In this document: one piece after another, positions 36,990-49,038 of the stretch
How the letters are laid out: each line of letters opens with the position of its first letter
Numbering within the stretch: position 1 is the stretch's first letter
Source: Clitopilus passeckerianus
Taxonomy: Eukaryota; Basidiomycota; Agaricomycetes; Agaricales; Entolomataceae
NCBI GenBank assembly: GCA_944990035.1
Contig: CALYLX010000078.1
Location: 1 to 64,000 of the forward strand
Reading direction: 5' to 3'
Length of the DNA stretch: 64,000 nucleotides
Position numbers and translations under genes: made by a program
Notes under the pieces: model-generated
Database searches by the model: none
What the model saw: only the letters and a program-made list of their open reading frames with translations
Told to the model about the DNA's origin: nothing

Positions 36990-38603
36990 GGTCACGACCG
37001 TTGGAGAGCAGACCACTCCCTTCGTGTATGTATATATGAGACCTGAAATCTCGACATATCGTTGTATCCGCCGATAGAAAATAACCTCATGCCACTTTAA
37101 CCCTGAGCTATCAACGTCTATCAACTGGAAAGATACTAGCCTGCGATAGAGCCCCTTGGCCTTCTCGACAGTCGATCGATATGATCCCGCATCAGGAACG
37201 CGGTGTCTTATTGAAAAGTTGGCACACAGCTCTTGGACCCTGCCATGAAGCAAATAGTTTGCCAGGCATTGAGGGCTAAAACCTCGACACGTGCCCAAAT
37301 TTTATGTATGTAAAAGTTCAGCATTACAGCTACATTTATATCGATAGGCCGCAATTCACAAATTAGGCACAGTCTTATTCAGGCGGAGAACCCTCGCTTA
37401 AGGGAACTTTGGTGATATGTCATGACATTTCAGAAAAAGGACACACTGTGACATTCAATTGCATAACCCGTTCCTTTTCAGTTTTTTGCTCGGTCATTGG
37501 CCGACTTTTCAATAAGAAAATGAACAAAACTAAGGCTACAGTCCTCTAGAAAACCCACGTCGCTATGTATGCATCGAGTAGCAAGTCTCTAGGCGGAGGG
37601 AGGAAGGAGATACAGACGTAACAACTCAGAATTTGCAGACGGTGAATCACCATAGTAGTCGAATATCTCGTAATGCATAAGACGCATAGAAATCGGCCAG
37701 ACTGTGTGCGTCTAGGCCATTTTATGCTTTATTTCTCATATTGAATAATGCATAGCTGATTTATGCATTACCACATCCCATATTTTGCTTGAAAACACTG
37801 GTTGTTTGGGCGAAAATAGATATATATGTGTAAGTTTTCGGTGACAAAATAGCTTCTCCATAGCAACATTACACCCGATTCTGGACTAAACCGGCCCACA
37901 TCCCCGTGCATGGCCTACTTATCTCGGAAAAACCAGAGATACATGCAACTTTCCAGGCCAAAATCCCTGAGGCCTAAAGTCAGGTTTCGTTGATACCTAT
38001 AAACCTTATTAAGAACTTCGTGCACGGTGCCCGTTCGCGTGAGCTTGACTCTGTTGGGCGGGATTTCTTTAGAAAGACCTTGATCTCATAGGTTTCAGTC
38101 TCTGAATCAACTCCAATTCAATTAGCTTTCCTGTTTCGCCGCTAAAACCTCAAAATCGAGGCAAAGTTGAGGTCAACACCAGGGTCAACGCCGAATGAGC
38201 GGGCGACGTCACAGGCAGGTCACATGGCGTGACACTTTCCAGAATGCATAACACATGATAATGCATGGCGCGGTCCCAGGACGAGCGTTGTGCATTATGA
38301 GATAGTCAACTGTACTATATAGAGTGTATGACCAAGGGGCCACTGGCGGGGGTGACCATTGTCATGAGGCCGATCAAGTTATTGAGTGGGTACAGTAGGA
38401 CACTAAGCCACTATCGATGATGTCGGGAACCAAAGGACTCGGATAGACCGGGGGTGTTGCGCACTCTTCATGGAAAGAACACCACGACTCGACTGCGGGC
38501 TCGCTAGTAAGCCGTCGAGGCTCACGTGGAGCCCTCCGGTGAGGTAAATGAGACCAATGGCCGGGCTTGGGGCTTGGAATACGAGACGAGTTGCTTCATC
38601 CGA
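36990..38603. other. Intergenic stretch with a MITE-like element
   Basis: No gene is visible. The middle part holds the terminal-inverted-repeat element described separately; the rest is AT-rich spacer and the promoter side of the second DUF6533-like copy. Confidence 0.45.
37668..38302. mobile_element. MITE-like element with TA target sites
   Basis: The ends are inverted copies: left TCTCGTAATGCATAA (37668-37682), right TTGTGCATTATGAGA (38288-38302), 13 of 15 positions matching when reversed. Both are flanked by TA (37666-37667 and 38303-38304), as in Tc1/mariner-type insertions. The motif TAATGCAT or its reverse recurs inside near each end (about 37744, 37761, 38242 and 38258), like sub-terminal transposase sites. 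Length is 635 bp and there is no open frame for a transposase, so I infer a non-autonomous element. Confidence 0.5.
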
Positions 38604-39889
38604 TCATAGAATTGGGTGGGTGGATTCAGTCACAAAGGAGCTGAGAACGATGGTTGAAACCGGAATAGACGTCGACTCGGACAAGTAAGTATTCTTCCTC
38701 CGCACGCCTTCCACATTTCGGATAAGATGGCATGTCTTGAAACACGTTTAGTACCATTTTGTGGAAACTGTATAGAGCAATAGACTCACAAAGATTGATA
38801 TGACGCCAACGTAGATTCTGTCAAGGATAATTTAATAAAGATGTGATAAATCAACACTTGAACGCTTACGGGAAGAGTATGTGGAACATGTGTGGTGTAA
38901 CGTATTTCAAGCTGGAGAGCGCAATATGAATGGTTACTCCAGAAAGGAGTGCTGAAATCAATGAGCATAGCCAGGTTTAGAGCAAGAAATGAGTGCGCTT
39001 ACCGAACAGTGCGACAAAGAGCAATGCGCCGTCTCTGACTAGAAGCGATAGGATCGGTATGCCTTTTACACCCCTCTTTGAGATTGTCAGAGAGAAAAAG
39101 ACAGTTTGGTTGAAGACCTGGACAATTCTGATATCTTTGAGCACCCGAAGCGCCAATAGGTTTGGGTGAACTTACGGAAGGAGCATGCAGTGTAAAGGAA
39201 CGAATGTTTCATTCAACATACAGGCTACACCGAAACGCTCAGCATTTTTCACCGACTGAATGGGAAAGATGAAAGCAGTTGCCAATTCCATAAAGACCAA
39301 GAGCGATAGAATAGTCAACAATGTTTTGTTTTGATGGAACAGTGCGTAAACTAGTGTAGCACGTTAGGCTCCAAATGTTCCTTTTAACGGCGAGGAGGTG
39401 AACTTGGACATACTACGATGGATGATCGTGATCTCCAGTGAGACCAGGAGCAGCTCGCCCGTGCCGATAACGAAGCTATACCAGACTTGACATTGCGTTT
39501 TGTTCGTCAATGGCCCCTCTGGGGCAAAAAGCCGGGCTATGGCGAAGATATTGGCGCTAGAAACCAACGTTGATGATCTCCCGACCCGACGAGAAATGGC
39601 TGAGCTTACATCTGGGCCCCGATTCCCGCGTATTGTGAAAAGAGATATTGCCACTTTGGCATATGAGAGGATTTCCTGGATGATTGCACGGCTGTGAGTT
39701 TCCGGCGTGCGAAAGAGATAGGTCGAATTACTGACATCCAAATGCAGGTGAATTCGAAATAAATGTTCTGTAGCCAATTGTATATTTGAAGAACAAGACA
39801 AGAATCTTTCGTATCAGTTAGAATGGGATACAGTAGGGAAGAGCCAAATAGTACTCACAAGAAACCGAGGTTAACACTTGACCAATCAT
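38604..39889 (-). CDS. DUF6533-like multi-pass membrane protein (copy 3 of 7)
   Basis: Start MIGQVLTSVS, resembling the PTVLTSVS start of copy 5. The N-terminal motif is more diverged (IYNWLQNIYFEFTCIWM). The 66-nt exon is 39675-39610 (KSSHMPKWQYLFSQYAGIGA). Then come LLLVSLEITIIHR, TLLTILSLLVFMELATAFIF, SKRGVKGIPILSLLVRDGAL and YVGVISIF. The soluble tail starts TCHLIRNVEG and ends ESTHPIL. The sequence is closer to copies 5-7 at the other end of the window than to its two neighbours. All exons close in one frame. Confidence 0.72.
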
Positions 39890-41416
39890 AGGGTTCAAAG
39901 GATCGTGTTCGGGTTGCGTATACATTGAGGAAGTATGAGGGCCCGTCAAGCGTTAAGGAGTGGGTAATGAGCGACAGAACGAGAGAGGCAGGTTGTGACA
40001 CGAGACTTGATCGAGACACGATTAACCAAGGCCCTGATATACCCATGCTTTCATACAGGGCCGTCTGCAGGGGAAGATGATCGTCGGGTAACCACTTCGA
40101 CGGAACAGGGCAAGAATATCTCCGAGTACAGTGCAACCTTAGACTGCCAGTGTGGGCTGAAGAACGGATCAAGAATGTATTCAACATCCAAGTAAGGACT
40201 GGCTCGCTTATTAGAGAGAGGAGGTCAGATGGGTTCTAAGAATACAAGTGGTTCCCATGGATTTGCTGGTATTTCCTCATGATTCCTACCGGGAGGATGA
40301 TTCTGTCGGTATTCAACGTTGTTGTCCTTGATCATGACAGCCTCAATCGACTGTCGTGGGAATCGCGAGCCCATACCAACTTAGCACGCAAATCCCTGCG
40401 CGCCAACTTCAGCCAGGCAGACCCTTGCACTTTCTAATCGTTCGAGCGCTTCCCTTGCCTGCTGGTTCTCCTGCTCAACTCTCGTAGTTACAAGTCGCGG
40501 GTCGCACGCATCCTTAGCTCATTGCAATATTTCACGTCAGTCTGAGCTTGTGCCCTTTCTGCGTCGATGCTGTCCACGGTCAAGATCGGTCTTGGTGCCT
40601 TACGTGAAGGTATTTCCAGTTTCACCTACAGGCCTATGGCTAGAACAACTTCGGTTGTCTGATAGAATATAACCTAGTCCTGGGATCTGGACTCGATTGA
40701 AGCTCAGTGACGCTTAATTGGGGGTATTTTCTGTATTTCGCCGCATGGCCCAGCCCACCTCCATTTTCTTCATCGAGAGTGACAGCCGGGGCCCATGGAT
40801 ATTGTGCGGTGGTGGGTAAAAAATCTGAGCGGTTGCTCAAGCCCTTTCAAAATCAACTCAATGTAAGGCCATTGAGGGCCATTGAGGTGCCTGTCCTCGG
40901 GGATGTTTTGCTTCGGTGCCTTTGTCGGTGCATGTAGGCGTTTATTAACGGCGGATTTTTGGTAGATGTCATTCTATTGAATTGTTGAGAGGGATACCAC
41001 GATTCTCTTGGCCGAGATTGATCCCGTTCGGATTGCTTGATGTTTCTGGAAGGCGAAGGGAAGAGGAATGAATAGAACACTACGACATTACGTTGTCATA
41101 GGACCCTTCTGGGCATGGAATGAAAGCTCATGGGCCAAGATTCTTGGTCTGTAGGGGATGAGAAAGTTCAAACGACTGAGATAATTCCGTAACGCGAGAC
41201 ATAGGAGTAAGAAGGCCGGATGCTTGTATTGAGGCAGAAATTAGGCACCATTCAAACGTATGAACTGTTCTACCGCGGCACCAGTGGGGGAGAGAGGTTC
41301 AAGTTGGCGGGAGGCGCGCCTCATTGGGCGTCGGCTTACGTAACGCTCGTCAGAGCCACGTCGCAATCTTTCCTCCGCAACCATCTAGTGATTCTTTCTC
41401 AATCCAACATACAACC
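39890..41416. other. Intergenic, with a possible small minus-strand coding remnant
   Basis: On the minus strand near 40490-40640 there is a coding-like run (VKLEIPSRKAPRPILTVDSI, then DAERAQAQTDVKYCNELRMR). An overlapping frame at 40384-40520 gives a coiled-coil-like piece (VEQENQQAREALERLESARV). I could not assemble them into a gene. The right 200 bases should be the sec13 promoter. Confidence 0.3.
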
Positions 41417-42748
41417 ATGGTCAGTGGCTTCAAGCTTTGAAGTACGCCTTTAAAACGAAGACTAATGCGATTTTATCTCAGGCGGCAGCAGCAGCGTCGG
41501 ATTCCGTACCTGTCGAAACGGGTCATGAGGACATGATCGTGAGTTTTAGCAGCTTGAAGAAACACAAAAGACGCGTCTAACGAGGCTAAATTTTGGATTT
41601 GGTAGCATGACGCGCAAATGGACTACTACGGGAAGAGACTGGCTACCTGTTCGTCGGATCGTACAGTCAAGGTGTTCGATGTCGTTGACGGAGAGACTCA
41701 GCGGTCAGGTGGTGGGCAGACTCTGAAAGGGTGCGGTTTCTCTTGTTATAATCCGTATTACGCATGTATGCTGAATGTATGCTGGTATTTTCTTACAGAC
41801 ATACTGGACCGGTATGGCAAGTCGCCTGGGCCCACCCAAAATACGGTCATATCCTCGCTTCCTGCTCATATGATGGCAAAGTCCTCATCTGGAAGGAACA
41901 ACAAGGACAGGGTGCTGCTAGCGGTGCTTGGAACAAGGTCAAAGAGCACACTCTGCATACTGCATCCGGTGCGTAGTCTTCTACGCTACCCAGGAACGCT
42001 CGTAGCTGAAGGTTCCTTATTGTTCTGCAGTGAACGCTGTTTCTTGGGCACCTCACGAACTGGGCGCCATGTTAGCTTGTGCATCATCAGATGGCAAGAT
42101 TTCCGTTTTGACTTTCAAAAGTGCGTTCCTCTCCGCCTATTTTTCTCCATTCAATGATGTAACCTTGTTTCCTCAGACGACGGCCAATGGGGCGCGGACA
42201 TCTTCAACGGTCACGCCATTGGCTGCAACGCCGTCTCCTGGGCCCCAGCCACTCAACCCGGCTCCCTAATCACCCCCAACCCCTCCACCCTCCCCAATGC
42301 TCCCCCCTCATCCACCTCCACCGTCAAACGCTTCGCCTCCGCCGGTTGCGACAACCTCGTCAAAATCTGGGGCTACCGTGAAGACTCGCAATCCTGGGTC
42401 GAAGAAGAGACCCTCGAGGGCCACACTGACTGGGTCCGCGACGTCGCATGGGCCCCGAATATTGGATTGCCCCGTTCTTACATCGCCACTGCCTCCCAGG
42501 ACCGGACGGTGCTGATTTGGACAAAGGATACACCAAATAGTCCCTGGGTTAAGACGGTACTTGACCCCAGCAGTCATTTGACGAGCCAGAACCCGATGCC
42601 GCAGGGGAAGTTCCCGGATGTGGTGTGGAGAGTGAGCTGGAGCCTTGCGGGGAATTTGTTGGCGGTTAGTTGTGGGGATGGGAAGGTTACACTTTGGAAG
42701 GAGAATTTGAAGGGGGTTTGGGAGTGCGTTAGTGATATGAACAGCTAG
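41417..42748 (+). CDS. SEC13: Sec13, beta-propeller of COPII coat and nuclear pore
   Basis: Sec13 works in COPII vesicles (with Sec31), the nuclear pore Y-complex and SEA/GATOR. The exons are 41417-41419, 41482-41538, 41606-41730, 41799-41968, 42031-42120 and 42177-42748. The ATG stands alone before an intron with donor GTCAGT. After splicing the start reads [32 protein letters not shown], matching fungal Sec13 starts. WD blades are clear: [117 protein letters not shown]. Six blades, as expected for a propeller completed by its partner. Confidence 0.95.
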
Positions 42749-43075
42749 ATGGCAGCGCGACGTAGTGGATGATACCGTGTCAATCCATTTCTCTTTTCTG
42801 GCCTTCAAATTTCAAATTTAAATTCGCTGCTATTTTTCTCGTATTTCGTTGCTCATACGCTTTTTTTTCTACGATTTTGGAATTCGCGAGTCTGCAGAAC
42901 ATCACGTGTGCCGGCTCCCCAATACAGATGCTCATGATGTCGACACCACCACTCGATGCACCATGTCCCAAGAAATAGTTTCCGTTATCTCCATCGTTCA
43001 TCGCTCTTTGCTTCAAACCACCATCTTGGCTCTCGTCTGACATCTAAGACTAGATTCCCCGAAAGACTGTACACG

Positions 43076-44348
43076 ATGTCCATATCATACGCGACAGAAA
43101 AACAAGTCGCCGTCGCAGCTGTGCGACGCGCATGCCAGCTTACCGATTCGGTATTCAATAAACTGGTAAAGAACGAGACTCTCGTCAAGGGAGATAAAAG
43201 CCCCGTCACAGGTGCGTTTCACTCCCTTCACTCTGAACCTATCTCACTAACTGTGATCTTATCCAGTGGGCGACTACGCAGCCCAATCGCTCATCTCCCT
43301 CATCCTCTCCCGCGCCTTCCCCTCCGACCCCATAGTCGGCGAAGAAGACTCCTCCACCCTCCGTCTCCCCACGCCCTCCAGCATCGAAATGCGCACACGC
43401 ATCCACACCCTAGTGAACGAAGCCGTCTCCGGCCCTCTCCTTTTCGGCGAGAACCCCGAATGGCTCTCTGGACCCACAACGGGCGGCACTGAGGGCGGGC
43501 AAGCACAGAGGGGGGAGGTGAGTATGGACGAGGTCCTGGATGGGATCGATCGTGGGAGGTGGGAGGGTGGAAAGGAGGGAAGGATGTGGACGATTGATCC
43601 TATTGATGGGACGAAGGGGTTTTTGAGGGGTGAGCAATATGCTGTTTGTGTTTCGTTGATTGTGGATGGCGAAGTGAAGGTTGGGGTTATTGGGTGTCCG
43701 AATTTGGGGGTTGAGAAGGATGCAGGAGTGGAGGGGAAGAAGGGGTGTATTTTCGTTGCTGTCAGGGGACATGGGGCTGAGCAGGTAGGATTCATCTTCT
43801 TGATAGGCTCCTGATGATTGCTAACATGGTGTATTTGTCCAGCTAACACTCTCAGGCGCGAACCCGACGCCTTTGTCAATTCCCACCTTCCCCGCATCTT
43901 CTGTCTCCTTCCTGGAATCTGTCGAAGCAGCGCACTCCTCACACTCCTTCAACGATAGAGTTGCATCTCATCTCGGCGTTACACATCCTCCCATCCGTAT
44001 GGACAGCCAGGCAAAGTACTGTTGCCTTGCCCGAGGAGAAGGTGCCGTGTATCTGAGGATGCCGACTGGCGTTGGGTACAGGGAGAAGATCTGGGTTAGT
44101 ATCGTCGTCTACTTTATCGCTCGGTCTAAACTCATCACCCTCGATGCTACTAGGATCATGCACCAGGAAGCATCCTCATTGAGGAAGCTGGTGGTATTGT
44201 CACCGACAAACGTGGTGAACCCCTCAACTTCGGTCTTGGACGAACTCTAGGAGAGAATTACGGTGTTGTCGCCGCTGGGAAAGAGGTTCACGCTAAAGTG
44301 CTGGAGGCAATCAAGAAAGCGGACGCTGATGAGGCAAAGAGCAGTTGA
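43076..44348 (+). CDS. MET22: 3'(2'),5'-bisphosphate nucleotidase (Met22/Hal2)
   Basis: The enzyme removes the 3' phosphate of PAP, a by-product of sulfate assimilation, and is a known salt-sensitive target. The exons are 43076-43211, 43267-43794, 43843-44094 and 44154-44348. The start MSISYATEKQVAVAAVRRAC fits the family. The metal site is complete: GDKSPVTVGDYAAQ, VGEEDS, then WTIDPIDGTKGFLRGEQYAV (DPIDGT motif) and a C-terminal DHAPGSILIEEAGG. A Gly-rich Ser/Gln insert (GPTTGGTEGGQAQRG) lies in the usual variable loop. Confidence 0.93.
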
Positions 44349-44946
44349 CTGCCTGATCCACGAGGCAGTAGATTGTAATCGTACGGCACTCATTTTGGGC
44401 GCTGTGTGTTTACTGTTACTTATTGTATAAAATATTGCGTTTGTGGCCAAGAAATGTGCATCAGCCTTTCAAACATCCTATATACACGGAGCGCTGGTAA
44501 CGATGGCAGGAGATTGGCGGAAGTGAATGGATCGGCGTTTTGGAACTGCCTTTGGGCGCTTGCCTCGTGTGAGATTGTCAGTGATTTTTGCCAAAAGAAA
44601 AGAACAATCTAGCATAGTCTTCTACATATATACGAGCTCAAGATCCTGTTAAATCCCAACAACAGAACCTAGAAGTCACCTTGAATTTGAATCCGTCGCG
44701 TCCAGGAATCCTGGCTTGTTACTGTGTGGCTGTGCGGCCTGATTCATCAGTGCCTGTGTCTGTTTTGTCGGCAAGACGGTACCTCCATCAACCAAACTCC
44801 ACTCCTTCTCCCACTCAGCTGTGAACACGACTTTAACTTTCCTTTTAACCCTTCTACCAGTTACACACGCGTCCTCCTTTTTCTTTCTCTGTACAAAAAC
44901 TGGGCTTGTCTGTGACCAACCAAATTTTTGATTACTTGAACCCGAA
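44349..44946. other. Intergenic, no gene seen
   Basis: It holds the met22 3' end and the promoter of the next plus-strand gene. No other signal. Confidence 0.4.
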
Positions 44947-45799
44947 ATGGCCAACTTGTGCGTTTACTTTGTTTAATTTAGGTCGTCTGGACGCTTTGAG
45001 GGCGCGCGACTGATTTGGTGTTGAAATCGTACTGACTTTGGCTTTCATTGTTTTTTTAGTATTGATGTGCTTTCTCTCCTTCTCGTACGTTTGAATTGCT
45101 TGTATCGCAGAGTGCACTGGACTGACTGGATGACGACATTCTGCTCCCCACCCTCTGCCCTCAACTCGCATTGGAATAGACCCTCGGCGTCGTTGGAGGT
45201 GTCATTTACGCAGTGGTGACAATAACCAAAGCCATCAAAACGCATGTTGAGACTACCAAAGAAAAGTGCGTTTCATCCCCGTATTTTGTTCCTTGACAGA
45301 CGAAATTCAACGTTGGCGAAACCAATAGTCTCAAGAGCAAAGGATACACAATCTCGGATAAGGGAGTCTCAATCAAGACGAACAAGAGGTTTGACAGGGA
45401 GGACTATGTCGATGCTACACAACGGTGAGTACTTGCGGGACATTCGAACCTCCGGGTGTAGTTTACATGTCACCCATCCACACGCCCATTGCTCGCTCGC
45501 TCCTTCCTTCTCCCCGCACACCTACTGACCTCTCCTCCTCCTTACTTCTTCCCAGCGGCCTCGTGAAAGCCATGGGCGCAACCTCCTTTGGCCAATCCAA
45601 ATTCAAACACGACTCACCCACAAGCTCGACCTCGGCCTACTCCACCTCCGGGTCTGCAGGTTCATCTCAGCTCTCGTCTCCCCCGATTATCAAGAGATCT
45701 TCGACTGCGGGGTCGATGGGGAGCTTGGGGTCGGAGAAGGAGAAGGAGAAGAAGAAGATTAGGAATCCGTTCAAGAGGACTGGGAGCCAGGCGTCGTGA
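44947..45799 (+). CDS. Small single-pass membrane protein with two micro-exons
   Basis: I do not recognise a named family. The model is 44947-44957, 45060-45084, 45180-45265, 45329-45424 and 45556-45799, total 153 residues. The first two exons, 11 and 25 nt, are needed to reach the open frame: MANFIDVLSLLL then TLGVVGGVIYAVVTITKAIK, giving one membrane segment near the N-terminus. An amphipathic part follows (ETTKENLKSKGYTISDKG, then FDREDYVDATQRGLVKAM). The tail is Ser-rich and ends in a basic patch (EKEKEKKKIRNPFKRTGSQ). A tail facing the cytosol is the simplest topology. The intron after exon 3 has two possible acceptors; I used the one (CAATAG) that fits the GTGCGT donor in phase. Confidence 0.65.
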
Positions 45800-46328
45800 G
45801 CCTTACGCGTATAGTCACTGCAAGCCTCGACTGCCGCAGTGGTGGCCTTGTTGCGTGTAGATACGACGGGGCATGGAGCTTGCGGAAAAAAGGGAAAGGA
45901 AAATCATCTAGTGGGATCGGGGAAAACAAGAAGATTCCCACCTCACATGTCTGGCTGGCTGTATACTGGTTGTACACTTCAGGGGGTTGTGCCGATCTAT
46001 CATTGTGGTCTAGGGTTCTAAAAGGCGAAGAAAGAATATCTATTACTGTTACACACCAAAAACGCGGACGTTGTCTTGATAGTCATATACAGTCATACTT
46101 TGCTACAAGCTTACGTTTGGATTAGAAGGATCCTAGTAGGTATATTGGTATACCTCAGACACGAAAAGATCGTTTTAGCTCTCCGTTCGTTATCTTTATT
46201 ATCATTTTTGTTGTATTTAATATTTAATTCATTCCAACTCAATCCAATCTGAATCCATACAAGTTCAATTCATCGAAATCACACCGTACACGATTGACCA
46301 ACTTAGGCAGCAATATGCCCCCTCCTCC
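45800..46328. other. Convergent intergenic gap
   Basis: Two genes end here. AT-rich stretch near 46190-46230; no other feature. Confidence 0.4.
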
Positions 46329-47922
46329 CTACCGCAAGCCAGCCATCCTCTCAAACCACGCAACGACCCCAGCAACCTTCCTCACCCCCGCATCGCTCGC
46401 TCCAAGCCTCAAATCCGGCCTCAGCCTCGCATCTTCTCTCACCCGCGGCATCGTGCGGTAGCAGATTTGAAGCCGAGAGCCTAAGGAGGGTGAGGCTGTT
46501 AGGTGGGGTGGACCACCTGTTGAGGTGCTGGTAGTCCCTGCGCCTGTTGGGGAGGGTCCGGGGGTGAATGTTACGTCTAGGAATTGAGAGATTATTATGA
46601 GTATGAGTGTAGCTTTGGAAGAGGTGAAGAAGGGGGGAGGGAGGAAAGGACATACTCTCGATATACACCACATCCCCCCTCCTCACACCATCCCCCACCT
46701 CCTCCTGTCCCCCCTCACCCTCACCCGAATCGGAGATACCACCCCAATCATCGGCGACCTCCCTCCACGCAGTTAATTTGCATATCCTTCCCTCCTCGTC
46801 TCCCAGGACCATAGTTAGTATACCCACCTCCTTACCCGCGTCTGGACCCTTTTTGAGCGTGATGCCCGAGGGCCCGTCGACTTCGAGGATGGCGAGGAGG
46901 AGGGAGAATTTGGTCTTAGCCCCACTGTGACCAGCCTGATGCTGGCGAGGGTGGGGGTGGACAGCGAGGGACCCCAGTGAAGTCAACGAGTGGAGGGAGA
47001 AATGGAATGTAGGGAACTGGGCGATGGACGCGCTGGAGGAGGTGTTATAGGTTTGATCCTGCGTCTCGAACTCTTCTTGGGTTTCGTAGAACCCTGTTCC
47101 GGTGGTTGTGTGATCGTGGGTGGTGGTATATAAGAATGAAGGACCAGCGGTGGTGACGATTCTGGATGGTGCCGTTTCCGACGCCGCAGTGGGGGGCCAG
47201 GTGTATATTGTAGTTTGCTCTATTTTCATTCGCGTAAGCACTTCGGTCGAAGAGAAAAAACAATCTGTTGACCTACCCCCTCTCGTGGTATACCCCTCAT
47301 TCTCTTCCATCCGGTCCCCATCTTCCTCGTCTATTTCGAGTTCAACCCCGCCCCCCTCGTCGGACTCGAATATCGCACCGCGATAATACATCGACACCCT
47401 TTGACTCGCGGCCTCCAGTGCATCAGGCGGCAGAATGACCACAGACCCTTGAGTGAAGCTACCGTGGCTTCGGCCGACCAAACTTCGACTGAGGAGGGTA
47501 GATTTCCGCCTCAGACTCACGCTTGGCCTGGATCGGATGGAGCCTGCGCCGTGTCTCTCGGGCTGACTCACGCTTGGAATCGCGGTTATGCCCTGACAAG
47601 CATCGAGAGAAGGATCAGAGCGAGTATCCTGAGGACGTGTGAGACGCGTGCTGATTGCACTTGGGATAGTAAATCCGAAGCTCGGGTTGGGAATTGAGGT
47701 GTCGGAAGTAGTGGTAGATTCCGCTCGTAGGGGTTCAACTCCAGGCCGTATTTCAGATTCAAGCTGATCGATAGAAGCAGAAGAAGGACCAGCACTAGAA
47801 CCAGCACTAGCAACAGTGGAGGCGCTAGAGATAGTCCGCCATTGCCGTTGGTGCTCCAAGTCTGATCCTGGATCTTTGGACAAATCAGCAAGTGTGGGGG
47901 CCCCTAGGAAGACACGGTACAT
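46329..47922 (-). CDS. OB-fold-like protein with long disordered N-half
   Basis: The exons are 47922-46656 and 46576-46329, joined in phase (GAG A / AC). About 310 residues from MYRVFLGAPTLADLSKDP on are low-complexity, rich in Ser/Thr and acidic residues, probably disordered. The folded part is KFSLLLAILEVDGPSGITLK, GILTMVLGDEEGRICKLTAW, REVADDWGG, GDVVYIENVTFTPGPSP and a terminal TASPSLGSRLQICYRTMPR. The order of strands with D-E-x-G-x-I-C-K-x-T-x-W is like an OB-fold in single-strand DNA-binding proteins; a shieldin-2 or meiotic SSB relation is possible but unproven. I only claim an OB-fold-like domain. Confidence 0.6.
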
Positions 47923-49038
47923 TCCCAGACTCTATTTCAAATGTTCACCCAATTCAAAGTCTTATGAAGACGAATACCAGACCTAAAACTGACACGCTCA
48001 GTCTCAATGATAGATGTGACGCGTCCATCATGGACCACCAACGCGTCCCAAATGGACCTGCCTCATAATCATTCTTCATTTTCCACGTTGTTGTTGACAA
48101 CGACTCGGAATCATTCAGTGATATCACCGACAATTGTTCGATGGTTATCCTCTTTTCGCAAATTGCCTACCGACGAACGGCCAGTAACGGCGCCGTTGAC
48201 GATCGAAAATATGCACTTTGATTTACGTGGTCAGGAATTGTCTCCGTCGAAAATTTTACGAACAAAGGGACCTAGCGGACTTTCGCAGCTCAATTCTCGA
48301 AAGTTCTCCGTACAGCAAATCTTGTGCATGAGGTACAGGTCCCGAATTTCTGCCGAGACACCTATGTACATAACCAATTGAATTTAGACTTGCAAATGGA
48401 ACTTCTGAACTCTCCCTGCATAGCCAACGAACTTTGTGCGCTAGAGCTCAGGGACCGGTCTTCTAATTTGAAACCGGGACAATATGAATGATCAGAACCA
48501 TCAAAACGGCGAACTTTGTCCCTGGGTCTTCCGGAAAAAGCTGTGATTCCCTCTCTCCGTCCGTACGACGGGCAGCTCCCATCTTCATGCTTTTTTAGGG
48601 CTTCAAAGTCCAATTTATGCTGAAAATTTGGGGCTCACCAGTTTGCTGGGAGGTCTGGAAACGGGGAAATATAAGACCGCCGTCCCGAATTATCAGCTCC
48701 ATCTCAAATCCAGCGCCACAACACGCTTTCGCTAAACCTCTTACGGATGCGACAACACATAATGGTTCGATCCCCTCCACCCGACCCTAGGGCACCTTAA
48801 GGGACACCAAGGGAAATACAGTCGTCATGTGTGGGCGCTAGCAAGATCAGGCGAAGATCCTTACTCACCATGCTCAAATGGCGTGCTCCCCGGCTATCGA
48901 GTGCTCCCTCTTCGCCACTCTCATGACTCTTGGCCTGTCCATCATCATCTTCCAACAGAAGCAAGAGAAGTTCATATCATCGACGAAGCAGCAAGTATCG
49001 TTCAGTAATCTTGAGGATATTTAAACGCCCTCCAGCAC
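47923..49038. other. Divergent intergenic region of 1.1 kb
   Basis: It separates the minus-strand OB-fold gene from the fourth DUF6533-like gene. The longest frame (48007-48381) has no family signal and no splice support. Both promoters should lie here. Confidence 0.4.

Noticed and set aside
41417..42748. Functional cluster of nuclear-pore genes (Pom152 and Sec13)
   Set aside because: They are 30 kb apart with unrelated genes between; co-location is likely chance.
46351..46655. Read-through C-terminus of the OB-fold gene
   Set aside because: An in-phase intron (46577-46655) gives a better, conserved-looking end, so the read-through is a shadow.
48007..48381. 124-residue frame upstream of copy 4
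   Set aside because: Composition is not protein-like and it lies in a divergent promoter region.
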